From positions 1 through 36,540 of the forward strand of contig CAZRRG010000012.1 of the NCBI GenBank assembly GCA_964602455.1: a DNA stretch of 36,540 nt, written 5' to 3'. This document shows positions 7,911 through 16,175 of this stretch, piece after piece. Source of the stretch: JBBDIP01 sp964602455. GTDB taxonomy: Bacteria > Bacillota > Sulfobacillia > Fermentithermobacillales > Fermentithermobacillaceae. The translations under genes and the position numbers were made by a program. Below the pieces are notes generated by a model. That model saw nothing but the letters and a program-made list of their open reading frames with translations, was not told the DNA's origin and ran no database searches. Each line of letters begins with the position of its first letter. Position 1 is the first letter of the stretch.

Positions 7911-8032
7911 GGCAGAACCCCCATCCGAGTTACTGAGACGATCCTCAGGTGAGTTGACTGCCGTGCCGTATTGTGGGTTCCATAGCCGACCAGGATTCCC
8001 ATGTCCGGCCACGGGACCACCGCCAAGCCCCT

Positions 8033-8860
8033 CTACAGGCAGATTTCCAGTAACACTGGGGCATGATCCTGTCTCGGTCCTGAGTCGAGGATCTCCGACC
8101 TGACCACCTTGTCGGCAATCCGGTTGCTCACGATCCAGTAGTCGATCCTCCATCCTGAGTTGTTGATCTTGCTGGTCCTCGATATCTGGGGCCACCAGGA
8201 GTAGACCCCGGTCACGTCGCCGTGAATGTGGCGAAAGGTATCCGTGAACCCTCTTGCCAGGAGATTGCTGAACCCCTCCCGCTCCTCATCGGTAAAGCCT
8301 GCTGAACGACGGTTTCGCTTGGGGTGAGCAAGGTCAATCTCTCTGTGCGCCACGTTGAGATCGCCTGATGCTATAACCGGCTTTTGCAGGTCCAGGGAGG
8401 CCAGGTAATCGGCATACTTCTTGTCCCAGATGCAGCGATCCTCAAGGCGTCCCAGTTCGTCGCCTGCATTGGGCGTGTAGACTTGCGTCAGGAAGAAGTC
8501 AGGGAACTCAAGCGTGAGGGCGCGGCCCTCGAAGTCCATGGTGCCCGGGGCTCCAATTGCGGGACAGGTGACGGATGGCTTCAGGTTGTCCTTGTACAGG
8601 TACATAGTACCCGCGTATCCCTCGCGCGCAGGCTTCACCGAGCAGTTCCAGACAACCTCGTAGTCCGGGAACATCTCCTTAAGCACCTCTACGTGCTTCT
8701 TCGTAGGGCCGTCGCAGGGTAGCTTTGTCTCCTGCAGAGCAATGGCATCCGGGTTATGCTCCTTAATGGTCCGCAACACAGCTTGAGTCAACTGAGCACG
8801 TGGCGAATTACCTACCAGCGCTGCATTCAGCGAGTCGATGTTCCATGAGACGAAAACCAC
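8033..8860 (-). CDS. exoA: Exodeoxyribonuclease III / AP endonuclease (EEP family)
   Basis: An Mg-dependent DNA-repair nuclease that incises abasic sites and trims 3' ends. Landmarks are VSWNIDSLN at the start, ALQETKL (metal-binding Glu), TQVYTPNAG, SGDLNVAH (catalytic Asp/Asn), WRIDYW and the terminal RQDHAPV (catalytic Asp-His). The GTG start at 8860 has GGAGGGG six bases upstream and lies immediately before the first strand, as in the family. The longer frame to 9139 adds over 90 unrelated residues that overlap the divergent spore gene. At 275 residues it is of normal length. Confidence 0.95.
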   Translation of the reverse strand: MVFVSWNIDSLNAALVGNSPRAQLTQAVLRTIKEHNPDAIALQETKLPCDGPTKKHVEVLKEMFPDYEVVWNCSVKPAREGYAGTMYLYKDNLKPSVTCPAIGAPGTMDFEGRALTLEFPDFFLTQVYTPNAGDELGRLEDRCIWDKKYADYLASLDLQKPVIASGDLNVAHREIDLAHPKRNRRSAGFTDEEREGFSNLLARGFTDTFRHIHGDVTGVYSWWPQISRTSKINNSGWRIDYWIVSNRIADKVVRSEILDSGPRQDHAPVLLEICL

Positions 8861-8986
8861 ATTGCTCCCCTCCGGTCTCTTTCCTTGGGCTCCTCCAGCG
8901 AACTCGGGCTTGTCCTTACACCTGAATAGTAACGTATTTGCGAGGAGATAGTGGTACCCGAGAGCAAGTGAAAGGAGGGCCACCAA

Positions 8987-9187
8987 ATGACTAACCTGAC
9001 GTCCCGGGAGCTCTTGTACCTGGAAGACACGGGCAAGCTGTTTGAGAGTATCGCGAAGACATGCGACTTCGCGGCATCCAGCGCGGTTGATCCCCAGTTC
9101 AAGGCCTATCTTCAGGCTTTGGGAAAAGAACATAAACAATGGATGACCGCTACCGCAGAAAAAGGCCAGAAGGCCCTAATCCAGTAG
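8987..9187 (+). CDS. Small helical spore-coat-type protein
   Basis: A 66-residue protein predicted to be two helices (SRELLYLEDTGKLFESIAKT and a second around FKAYLQALGKEHKQW). It resembles the short coat-associated proteins that precede cotF-like genes in Bacillota. The ribosome site GAAAGGAGGG is very strong. It lies 23 bases before the CotF-like gene and is probably co-transcribed. TGAATA at about 8922, with GATAGTG 18 bases on, resembles a sigma-G-like promoter, though the -10 is poor. A role in the spore is inferred from similarity of layout, not shown by a diagnostic motif. Confidence 0.7.
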   Translation: MTNLTSRELLYLEDTGKLFESIAKTCDFAASSAVDPQFKAYLQALGKEHKQWMTATAEKGQKALIQ

Positions 9188-9210
9188 CGATACGAAGCGA
9201 GGTGCGGGAA

Positions 9211-9507
9211 ATGGCGAATCAACCGCAGGAGAAGGAGTGGGCCGGGACCCTGCTCTATCTGCAGAAGATGGAGGCGTCCACGCTTTGCACGGCGGCGCTT
9301 GAGAGCGCAGACCCTGAGATCAGGAGCCACTATTGCGGACTCCTCTACAGGTCGCTTGAGAATCAGAAGGCCCTCTTTGACATAATGAACCGCAAAGGCT
9401 GGTACAAGACCGAACCGGCGCCCGTCGAGCAGGCAAACAAGACTAGCATGAGCCTAGGGAAGATGCGGCAACAAGCCCAGGAGATGCAGCAGGCGCCGGT
9501 GCAGTAG
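9211..9507 (+). CDS. CotF-family spore coat protein
   Basis: A 98-residue protein matching the CotF (coat F) pattern: EKEWAGTLLYLQKMEASTL, a middle helix with repeated Ala/Ser and Cys, then ENQKALFDIMNRKGWY, followed by a Gln/Ala-rich tail. CotF-like proteins are ferritin-like helical bundles that coat the spore. The start at 9211 is set by GAGGTG six bases upstream; the longer frame from 9139 overlaps the preceding gene and lacks a site. It is followed by the bidirectional terminator at 9615-9646. Confidence 0.88.
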   Translation: MANQPQEKEWAGTLLYLQKMEASTLCTAALESADPEIRSHYCGLLYRSLENQKALFDIMNRKGWYKTEPAPVEQANKTSMSLGKMRQQAQEMQQAPVQ

Positions 9508-9614
9508 GAAAACCTGTTTGAACGTGTATGGCCTGTAGAGAGCGCGGCTCCTTGAGGCCGCTACACCTGGTTCACTTGGAGCACAAGATATCCGGGGTTC
9601 AATGGATGCAAACA

Positions 9615-9644
9615 AAAAACCGCTCATTGAGCGGCTCTTTTCTT

Positions 9645-9646
<2 letters not shown>
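9615..9646. terminator. Bidirectional rho-independent terminator
   Basis: CCGCTC-ATT-GAGCGG (9620-9634) is flanked by AAAAAA on the left and CTCTTTTCTTT on the right. It therefore makes a good terminator for the cotF pair on the plus strand, and on the minus strand a six-T tail for the tRNA operon that ends at 9645. Confidence 0.85.
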
Positions 9647-9721
<75 letters not shown>

Positions 9722-9730
9722 ACTGAACTT

Positions 9731-9804
<74 letters not shown>

Positions 9805-9882
9805 CCGTCTCAACCTTGGCTCGGCTGCGTGCCGGCCTATCCGGTATCTCAAGACCACTGTAATCGTGGTCGGTGAAATCGA

Positions 9883-9957
9883 TGGAGCGGAAGACGGGAT
9901 TCGAACCCGCGGCCCTCGCCTTGGCAAGGCGATGCTCTACCACTGAGCCACTTCCGC
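9883..9957 (-). tRNA. tRNA-Gly (anticodon GCC)
   Basis: Acceptor GCGGAAG/CTTCCGC, anticodon stem TCGCC/GGCGA with loop TTGCCAA, T-loop TTCGAAT, CCA encoded. Confidence 0.95.
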
Positions 9958-9963
9958 TCGACA

Positions 9964-10039
<76 letters not shown>

Positions 10040-10080
10040 ATGACTCGCGATTCCTGGACCTGCGTTTCGGGTCTTTAAGA

Positions 10081-10158
10081 TGGCGGAGGCGAAGGGATTC
10101 GAACCCTCGGTCTCGTGCGTGACAGGCACGTATGTTAGGCCAGCTACACCACGCCTCC
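10081..10158 (-). tRNA. tRNA-Asp (anticodon GTC)
   Basis: Acceptor GGAGGCG/CGCCTCC, discriminator G as expected for tRNA-Asp, anticodon stem CGTGC/GCACG with loop CTGTCAC, T-loop TTCGAAT, CCA encoded. Confidence 0.95.
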
Positions 10159-10176
10159 GCGACACTAGAACCCTAC

Positions 10177-10251
10177 TGGTGGGCGAAACAGGGATTGAAC
10201 CTGTGACCCTCTGCGTGTAAGGCAGATGCTCTCCCGCTGAGCTATTCGCCC
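10177..10251 (-). tRNA. tRNA-Val (anticodon TAC)
   Basis: Acceptor GGGCGAA/TTCGCCC, anticodon stem TCTGC/GCAGA with loop CTTACAC, T-loop TTCAATC, CCA encoded. First gene of the minus-strand tRNA operon. Confidence 0.95.
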
Positions 10252-10288
10252 GGCTGTCCGCAAAGTCCCTGGACGGACGTCGATCCCT

Positions 10289-10317
10289 AGTATAGCGAAC
10301 CCGACTTGCGAGGTCAA
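10289..10317 (-). promoter_or_regulatory. Sigma-A promoter of the tRNA operon
   Basis: On the minus strand TTGACC (10317-10312) and TATACT (10294-10289) are spaced by exactly 17 bases, placing the transcript start about 30 bases before the first tRNA. This is one of the strongest sigma-A-type matches in the window. Confidence 0.85.
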
Positions 10318-10497
10318 CTCGCTTTAATCCAGGTTTTTGCGGGTCAGAACGCTTATTGCGTCCTTCGGCTAGAACAGGGTACCAAACCCGTAACATCTAC
10401 GTCAACAGGATATGTGATACCTTTTTGCGCTGACTCCGCGATGAAGGAGAACCAGGCGTCGCAAGGAATATGTTGCCATGGCATAGGGGGATTGAGC

Positions 10498-12261
10498 TTG
10501 GTTGTGAAGAGTGTAGCGGGCGCTTTCGGGCGCCGTGGTAATCAGAGAATACGGCTATCCAGGCTGGCCATTCGTTCGGTATCGGCCATATTGCTTGCGA
10601 GCCTGGTTGTTCTACTGGTCCCCATTGCGGCCGCCAGGACGGCATACGCAGAGGCGAGTCCGGCTCCCGTCCCTCCTATCCTCGAAGGCGAGGCATCTGG
10701 CGGCGCCATCAACGCCTCCTCTGAGCCGGCTGAGAAGCCCGTCGCTCGTCTAGGCTTCGTGGGAGACATCCTCCTAAACGGGACTATCGGTGATCTGATC
10801 GAGGCCGAAGGCCCTCTTGCACCCTGGGAAGGCGTGAGGGAACTCCTATCCTCAGCCGACATCACCTGCGGCAACCTGGAGTGCGCGGTCGGGACAACCG
10901 GTACGCCGATACCTGGAAAGACGTGGACGTTCCGCGCCGAACCCGCGACCCTTCAGGGGCTGGCCGACAGCGGTTTGGATGTTGTGTCGCTGGCAAACAA
11001 CCACACCCTGGACTTCGGTGAGGAGTGCCTGCTCGAGACCGTGGACTTGGTCAGAGCGGCCGGTTTAGGAACCATAGGAGCCGGCGCTGACGAAGCCGCG
11101 GCAAGAGAACCCTTCATCAGGGAGGTCAACGGCGTCAAGGTAGGCATCCTGGCAACCGCGGTGACGGTCCCAACCCCTGATTGGGCCGCCAAGCCTGACA
11201 AGCCGGGCATTGCCGTTGACTACCCAGGCTGGTTCCCGGGGATCGTGGCATCCATTCAAGATCTCTCCCAGAGAGTCGACGTGGTCGTCGTGTACGTCCA
11301 TTGGGGAGACGAACGCACGCCGGCCCCGGTCCAGTGGATTGAGCGGGTACACACCGCAATGAGGGACGCCGGAGCCCACGCCATCATCGGCTCTCATCCT
11401 CACGTGCTCCACGGAGTCCGGTACGATGGGAGCACCGTAACTGCCTATAGCCTGGGCAACTTCGTCTTCTCTACCAACCCGGAGTACCCGGACTGCCAGA
11501 TAGGCGCCATCCTGAATCTTACCGTGTCAAAGGGAAAGATCGAGGCGGTGGAACTGGTACCTACCAAGATAGTCTGGGGGAAAACATACCCGATGGAGGG
11601 CGAAGAGAGGGAAGGCATCCTCGCTAAGATGTCCTCCCTATCGCGCCCCATGGGCAGCGACGTTGACATGGATGGAAGCGTAGTCCCTCTCATCTACACG
11701 GACATGCACAACCACTGGGCCAGGTTCACTGTAGGCAAGTTGTCGAGCCGCGGCTCAATAAAGGGTTACGAAGATCAGACGTTCAGACCCGACAACCGCA
11801 TCACCAAGGGCGAGTTCGCCGCGATGTTTGTGAGGGCCGTTGCAACCGAGACTGAGGTCGAGGCAGCGGTGGCGGCCGACGCGAGCGCGTCAGAGGGGTG
11901 CAAAGTCTGCTTCCCCGAACACTGGAGTTACCCCTACCTCAGGTACCTGGCCGGCGTGGGCGCCATCCCTTCCGGCGACGCTCAGTGGGAACCGAACATA
12001 CCGTGCAGCAGGCGGGATGCCATCAGCGCTATGTGGGCACTCACCGTGAGACCGGCGAAGTCGGAAACCCCGGAGGGAGCCGGAGATCCAGGAGCTGCCG
12101 GGGCCCCGGCAGGCGCTACGGACCCGGAAGCGGCTGTGGTCTGGGCCACCCAGAACGGTATACTGCGAGGTTACCCTGACGGCTCCCTGCGCCTGGACGA
12201 AGTCATCTCCAGGGCCGAGATGGCCGTCATCGTGTCAAGGTACCTGGACCTTCCTCGATAG
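10498..12261 (+). CDS. CapA-family (PGA_cap) surface protein with three SLH domains
   Basis: An exported metallophosphoesterase-fold protein anchored by S-layer homology domains. After a hydrophobic segment (ILLASLVVLLVPIAAARTAYA), the CapA/PGA-synthesis domain shows LGFVGDILLNG, GNLECAVG, SLANNHTLDFG, YVHWGDE and GSHPHVLHG, the expected metal-site motifs. Three SLH repeats follow: HWARFTVGKLSSRGSIKGY, HWSYPYLRYLAGVGAIP and AVVWATQNGILRGYPDGS, with an Ala/Gly/Pro linker before the last. TTG at 10498 is proposed because AGGGGG lies seven bases upstream and it puts the signal sequence near the N terminus; an ATG at 10441 has no site. The SLH anchor suggests attachment to cell-wall polysaccharide. 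The polymer or substrate is unknown. Confidence 0.88.
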   Translation: MVVKSVAGAFGRRGNQRIRLSRLAIRSVSAILLASLVVLLVPIAAARTAYAEASPAPVPPILEGEASGGAINASSEPAEKPVARLGFVGDILLNGTIGDLIEAEGPLAPWEGVRELLSSADITCGNLECAVGTTGTPIPGKTWTFRAEPATLQGLADSGLDVVSLANNHTLDFGEECLLETVDLVRAAGLGTIGAGADEAAAREPFIREVNGVKVGILATAVTVPTPDWAAKPDKPGIAVDYPGWFPGIVASIQDLSQRVDVVVVYVHWGDERTPAPVQWIERVHTAMRDAGAHAIIGSHPHVLHGVRYDGSTVTAYSLGNFVFSTNPEYPDCQIGAILNLTVSKGKIEAVELVPTKIVWGKTYPMEGEEREGILAKMSSLSRPMGSDVDMDGSVVPLIYTDMHNHWARFTVGKLSSRGSIKGYEDQTFRPDNRITKGEFAAMFVRAVATETEVEAAVAADASASEGCKVCFPEHWSYPYLRYLAGVGAIPSGDAQWEPNIPCSRRDAISAMWALTVRPAKSETPEGAGDPGAAGAPAGATDPEAAVVWATQNGILRGYPDGSLRLDEVISRAEMAVIVSRYLDLPR

Positions 12262-12391
12262 GCAGGCCGCGAAGACAGGCGCCAAAGGCGGCCATCAGAA
12301 TCAACGTAATCCACTGGCCACGCTGCCGCGAGTAGGTCTGTCCAAAACGTCAACCGCATAGGATTTTCCGTGAACTGAAGGAGGCGGTAAC

Positions 12392-12766
12392 GTGGAGGAC
12401 ATTGTAAGAGGGCTCCTTGAGCAGGAGCAGAGGGCCAGAGAGAGATATGCTGATCTTATGGCCGAATCCCGGAGCGCTACCGAGAGGGAACTCATAGAGC
12501 GGATCCTCATCCAGAAGAAGTTCGAGATCGAGACGCTGAAGCTCCTCGCCACCGGAAACGTGCCGGCCCGGTTCATGGGCTTCGGTTCAATAACCGAGGA
12601 CGAGGTGAACTTCAGGGAGTCCCCCACACCTCAAGCCGCGGTGAAGCAGACACTAGCGCGGGGAACCCCGGTGATACTCACCGACAGGCGGGGAAACTGG
12701 GTGGGACTGCAGTTGTACGATGGAAGAGCCGGGTGGGTGTTCAAAGACTACGTCCGGTCAGGCTAG
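12392..12766 (+). CDS. Helical-hairpin plus bacterial SH3 protein
   Basis: A 124-residue protein with two parts. Residues 1-50 form a charged helical hairpin (LLEQEQRARERYADLM, then RELIERILIQKKFEIETLKLL) resembling the ferritin-like helices of spore-coat proteins. Residues 68-124 form a bacterial SH3 domain (VNFRESP, LARGTPVILTDRRGNWVGLQL, GRAGWVFKDYV), a fold that binds cell-wall peptides. There is no signal peptide, so if it acts on a wall it would be from inside the mother cell, on the forespore. GTG start with AAGGAGG upstream. The spore link is inference. Confidence 0.8.
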   Translation: MEDIVRGLLEQEQRARERYADLMAESRSATERELIERILIQKKFEIETLKLLATGNVPARFMGFGSITEDEVNFRESPTPQAAVKQTLARGTPVILTDRRGNWVGLQLYDGRAGWVFKDYVRSG

Positions 12767-12843
12767 GCAGCCTCGGGCCAGGATAGGTCACCTCGAGCCG
12801 GGACAGCGCGTCTACCGGCGCAGGACAGCCAGGGACAGAAAGA

Positions 12844-12878
12844 GAGGTGGACTCTCGTCCACCTCCCGCGTTTTCCTT
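12844..12878 (+). terminator. Rho-independent terminator after the SH3 gene
   Basis: GAGGTGGAC-TCTC-GTCCACCTC is a perfect nine-pair stem followed by CCGCGTTTTCCTTTC. It separates the SH3 gene from the convergent CAP-domain gene. Confidence 0.75.
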
Positions 12879-12915
12879 TCGTCTTCCTGCGATCCGGTCC
12901 TGTCTTTGGCCCTGC

Positions 12916-13644
12916 TTACTTCCCGATGAACATCTGGGTGAGCATCATGCCGTAGGGGCCACCCTCGACGATCCCGATCCCGATGTGGGTGAAGTTGGCG
13001 TTCAGGATGTTGGCCCTGTGACCTGAGCTGTTCATCAGGTTGGTATGGGCCCTATCGACCGTTGACGCACCCGCCAGGTTCTCACCGGCAGTCCTGTAGG
13101 TCACGCCCGCCGACTTCATCATGTCGAACGGCGAACCGTAGGTCGGTGACTGGTGGGCGAAGTAGTTCTTGTCGATCATGTCCTGCGACTTCATCCTCGC
13201 CAGCTTGACCAGGGTCATATCGACCGCAAGCGGCTTCAGACCTGCCTTGGCCCTTTCCTGGTTTACCAGGTTAACCATCTGCTGCTCCTTGGCCGTAAGT
13301 CCGGTAGCAGGCGTAGGCTCGGGCTTTGGCTCGGGCTTCGGCTCAGGCTTGGGTGTGGGCGTCGGCGCCGGCTGAGGCGTCGGAGCGGGTTTCGGAGCCG
13401 GCTGTGGAGTCGGCCTGTAGTAGTAGCGCAGGATCAGTTCCCACGGGTACACGCCCGCACCGTAAACGTCTCGGAGCGCCAGGTCCATCCCCGACTCACC
13501 GGTCTTGGTGAACACATACGCGGTGCTCCCATCTCTCAAGGGCACGACGTAGCGGGTGAAGCCTGCAGCGGCTGCCTGGCCGGCGACCATCATGAAGGCC
13601 AGGACTGCAACTACCAACAAAGTGACTCTTCTATGTTTCTGCAT
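12916..13644 (-). CDS. Secreted CAP-domain (SCP/YkwD-like) protein
   Basis: A 242-residue exported protein. It has a signal peptide (LLVVAVLAFMMVAGQAAAA), a short domain of about 50 residues, a Pro-Ala/Pro-Lys/Glu-Pro linker (about 77-110), then a CAP domain from about 113. CAP landmarks are EQQMVNLVNQERAKAGLKPL, the metal-site His in NYFAHQSPTYGSPFDMM, GENLAGA and the second His in NSSGHRANIL, ending in THIGIGIV. Bacterial members are found at the surface or in the spore coat; the activity is unsettled. The ATG has AAAGGGGGAG upstream. The linker suggests it reaches through or lies within the wall. Confidence 0.92.
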   Translation of the reverse strand: MQKHRRVTLLVVAVLAFMMVAGQAAAAGFTRYVVPLRDGSTAYVFTKTGESGMDLALRDVYGAGVYPWELILRYYYRPTPQPAPKPAPTPQPAPTPTPKPEPKPEPKPEPTPATGLTAKEQQMVNLVNQERAKAGLKPLAVDMTLVKLARMKSQDMIDKNYFAHQSPTYGSPFDMMKSAGVTYRTAGENLAGASTVDRAHTNLMNSSGHRANILNANFTHIGIGIVEGGPYGMMLTQMFIGK

Positions 13645-13962
13645 TGTTGCTCCCCCTTTCTACTCGTTCCTGGTGCCAGAACACATAATAAGTAATCGCG
13701 GCCGCGAACCGAAATCTGTCCTGAGCAGCAATAAAGGGCAGAAACTGGCATGGCTCGGGCATGGGAAGAGGCTCTTTGATTCTCTTAGATATGCACGCCG
13801 CTGGGAGTCATTCCCTTGCGCCAGTGAGGAACAGTCGAAGCGACGTAAACGTCGAGCACTGCTCAGAGCCGAGACATGGAGACACGCCAGCCCATAAAGG
13901 AAGGCCAGGCGCCGGGACGCCTGGTCTCGAGTGCTCTTCGGTTGTCGGAGTCCTGCAGGAGC
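13645..13962. other. 318-base intergenic region between CAP and SPOCS genes
   Basis: No credible gene. It contains the upstream region of the CAP gene (a weak TATTAT -10 near 13690), a perfect palindrome CGACGT-AA-ACGTCG at 13841-13854 that could be an operator, and the SPOCS-gene terminator at 13905-13924. Several short frames cross it but none has a ribosome site and family-like sequence. Confidence 0.5.
13905..13924 (-). terminator. Terminator of the SPOCS-SH3 gene
   Basis: CCAGGCG-TCCCGG-CGCCTGG on the minus strand, followed by CCTTCCTTTATG, about 40 bases past the stop codon. Confidence 0.6.
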
Positions 13963-15591
13963 CTACCCTAGCGGCAGGCAGTCATGCCTTATGAACTGGG
14001 CTGATACCCAGCCTTCCACATTGTTGGGCAGACGCACTCTCACCCATCCTGCCTGCAGGTGCACTACATCCACTACCGTGCCTGCGTTGACCTGGGCGAC
14101 TATACCGAAGGTCATGCCGGGGCCCTGCCGTACGTTCACCAGGTTGGCTGTGATGGTGCCGGTGCAGCACTTCCCGCCCGGGCCTGGCAGGCAGATAGAG
14201 ACATCGGTCACGACATAGACCTGCCTGGTCCTGAAGATCCTTGCCACCAGCTGGATGATCTTGGTGACCATGATCGGCTCGCCAGCCGGCGGGACTTCGA
14301 AGTTGGCGTGCTCGACGTCGACCTGGACCCTTGCGCTCATGCCGGGCCTGGCTTCAGGCAGAACCACGAAGCCTGAGAAGGGCACGGTGAAGTGCAGTGT
14401 GTGAACGGTCTGCGCCGGGTCGGCCAAGGGCTCGTAGATGATCCTCTGCGCGATGCTGCCGTCGACTATAACCTTGCCTGGCGCGACGATGGTCCGGTTC
14501 ACCGAGGGGACCGACGACGAATCCAGGATTTCAGCCGCTAGCGGCTTTTGGTCCGGGATATCGATGAGCTCTCTTACGATCTCCTGGGACCGGTTCTCAC
14601 CCAGCACTTCCTGAACCCTGACCAGCTCGCGGTCGACCTGCAGTCCGGGCACGCCCGAGACGTTGGTGATGACCTGGATGGCCTGCACGCGGACGACCTT
14701 GACCCTGGTCTGGATGATGATCCTGACCATGAGCGTCCTGCGATTCGAGCTCACGTCGATTGATACGAACTCGACCTTCGCGTCAGCCAGGACCATCATT
14801 CCGGGCTGGGCGCCCGGGATCTCCACGAAGGTCTCGAACGGGATGGTGAAGTGTGCCACGTGCACCGACTGCGAAGGCACCGCTGCCTCGTAGATCACCC
14901 GTAGGCTTATCGTGCCGTTGACGATTACCTTGTTCGGCAGCACGGTGGTCTGGCCGATGGTGATGGAAGTGACGTTGTCCAGAATCCTGGCCACATCGGG
15001 CTTGGCTTCAGGCACCTGAAGGTTCTCCCGGAGAACAATCTGTGTCTCGCCTTCACCCAGTACCGTCTCCGCCTTAATGATCTCCCTGGTTACCTGCAGT
15101 CCGGCGACGCCGCTCACGTCCGTTACCACGCTGACGATGACCGTCTCCGTGACCCGGACCTTAAGGGCTGCTACGGCACGGATAGTGACCGTCCTGCCAT
15201 CTTCGCTAACCTGGAAGACGGCGTGCTCTATAGTCACGATCGGGGTCGCCGTCATACCCGGCTCGACACCAGGGATCTCCACAAAGTGGCTGAACGGCAC
15301 TTCCGCGTGGAAAACGTGGACCGTCTGCGTCTCCGCCGTTGACTCGTAGATGATGGCGAACTCGATGACGCCATCAACCACGACCTTCCCAGGAAGAACC
15401 GTGACCGACTCGATCCTGGGGTTCGCCACGAAGTCGATGATCGATCTCGCAGGCGGCTTTTCTGCAGGGACAGTGACGGGTTGCGAGACGATGATCTGTG
15501 AGGTGCCCTCCCCCACGACCTCTTCCAGCCGCAATTCCTCGCGTCTTACTTCGAGGGCTTCCAGAGTCGTTACCCTCCTTTCAAATGACAA
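13963..15591 (-). CDS. Three SPOCS (DUF3794) domains plus a C-terminal SH3 domain
   Basis: A 542-residue protein with three SPOCS repeats of about 155 residues. Each carries a VVGEG/VLGEG(E)TQ-type entry, PxxKP, IxxVxSxTV, VLPGKVxVxGxI, a Tyr-Glu-containing strand, FEIPG-like VEIPG and PGM motifs, and a VxDVSGVxGLQV exit (residues about 25-180, 180-335, 335-475). SPOCS domains occur in spore coat/morphogenetic proteins of the SafA/SipL type. The last about 60 residues form an SH3 domain (NLVNVRQGPGMTFG, GWVRVRLPNNVEGWVSAQFI) where SipL-like relatives carry LysM. Start is uncertain: TTG 15591 has only AAGG upstream, while AAAGGAGGG sits eight bases before CTG 15564. CATATAGAT about 35 bases upstream is weakly sigma-E-like. 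Confidence 0.9.
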   Translation of the reverse strand: MSFERRVTTLEALEVRREELRLEEVVGEGTSQIIVSQPVTVPAEKPPARSIIDFVANPRIESVTVLPGKVVVDGVIEFAIIYESTAETQTVHVFHAEVPFSHFVEIPGVEPGMTATPIVTIEHAVFQVSEDGRTVTIRAVAALKVRVTETVIVSVVTDVSGVAGLQVTREIIKAETVLGEGETQIVLRENLQVPEAKPDVARILDNVTSITIGQTTVLPNKVIVNGTISLRVIYEAAVPSQSVHVAHFTIPFETFVEIPGAQPGMMVLADAKVEFVSIDVSSNRRTLMVRIIIQTRVKVVRVQAIQVITNVSGVPGLQVDRELVRVQEVLGENRSQEIVRELIDIPDQKPLAAEILDSSSVPSVNRTIVAPGKVIVDGSIAQRIIYEPLADPAQTVHTLHFTVPFSGFVVLPEARPGMSARVQVDVEHANFEVPPAGEPIMVTKIIQLVARIFRTRQVYVVTDVSICLPGPGGKCCTGTITANLVNVRQGPGMTFGIVAQVNAGTVVDVVHLQAGWVRVRLPNNVEGWVSAQFIRHDCLPLG

Positions 15592-15822
15592 ACCTAGCCT
15601 TCGTGCTAGAACATCTATATGCCGCTGGCTTCAAAAAGTGTGTCGGCAGGCTAAGCGCCCGCTACGCTGCGTAGATGTGCTGAGCGAAGGCGCGGCGACG
15701 CCGGAGAGACGACGGTTGTGGGAGGCGCGGGACGAATGCACACAACGAAGAGGTTTGGGGTCTTGAGGTGATGCGGGTGCGCAGAGGACAAGGACGGATG
15801 AGCTAACGGTAGAGACACAGGA

Positions 15823-15849
15823 AGGCCGCCGTCATGAGGACAGCGGCCT
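15823..15849 (-). terminator. Hairpin after the NifU-like gene
   Basis: AGGCCGC/GCGGCCT extended by TGTC/GACG gives an 11-pair stem with a five-base loop, 18 bases past the stop codon. The tail TCCTGTGTCTC is only weakly T-rich. Confidence 0.5.
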
Positions 15850-15866
15850 CCGGTAACCCTTCGTTC

Positions 15867-16100
15867 TTACTCCTCGGTGAGCCCGACTGCCTTGACTTCC
15901 TTGACCTCGGGGATCTCCTGCTTGAGGATCCTCTCGATGCCGCCCTTGAGCGTCATGAGAGCGAACGGGCATGTGCCGCAATGCCCGGTCAACTTCACCG
16001 TAACCACTCCGTCGTTGACGTTGACGAGCTCGACGTCACCGCCGTCGGCCTGGAGGGAAGGACGAATCTCATCCAGAACTGCCATGACCTTTTCCTTCAT
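15867..16100 (-). CDS. NifU C-terminal-domain (NfuA-like) Fe-S scaffold protein
   Basis: A 77-residue protein consisting of just the NifU C-terminal domain, which binds a 4Fe-4S cluster between two subunits and delivers it to target enzymes. It shows VLDEIRPSLQADGGDVELV, then GHCGTCPFA with the cluster-binding CxxC, and the terminal IERILKQEIPEVKEV helix. ATG 16100 follows GAGGGAG; the longer frame to 16145 lacks a site. It is 75 bases downstream of the AAA+ gene and might be read through from that operon or have its own promoter. A link to the radical SAM proteins of the window is only thematic. Confidence 0.93.
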   Translation of the reverse strand: MKEKVMAVLDEIRPSLQADGGDVELVNVNDGVVTVKLTGHCGTCPFALMTLKGGIERILKQEIPEVKEVKAVGLTEE

Positions 16101-16175
16101 TTTGCTCCCTCTTTTCTTCCGAAAGAACTTACCTTCGGGTGCCAATCCTATATTGACCGATAACGAGCCCGCTGT

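Noticed and set aside
7911..8195. 95-residue upstream extension of the lipoprotein
   Set aside because: It would run through the 3' end of the exonuclease gene, contains no recognisable sequence, and places the signal peptide internally.
8861..9139. 93-residue N-terminal extension of the exonuclease
   Set aside because: It overlaps the divergent spore gene; the family start is reached at GTG 8860, which has an ideal ribosome site.
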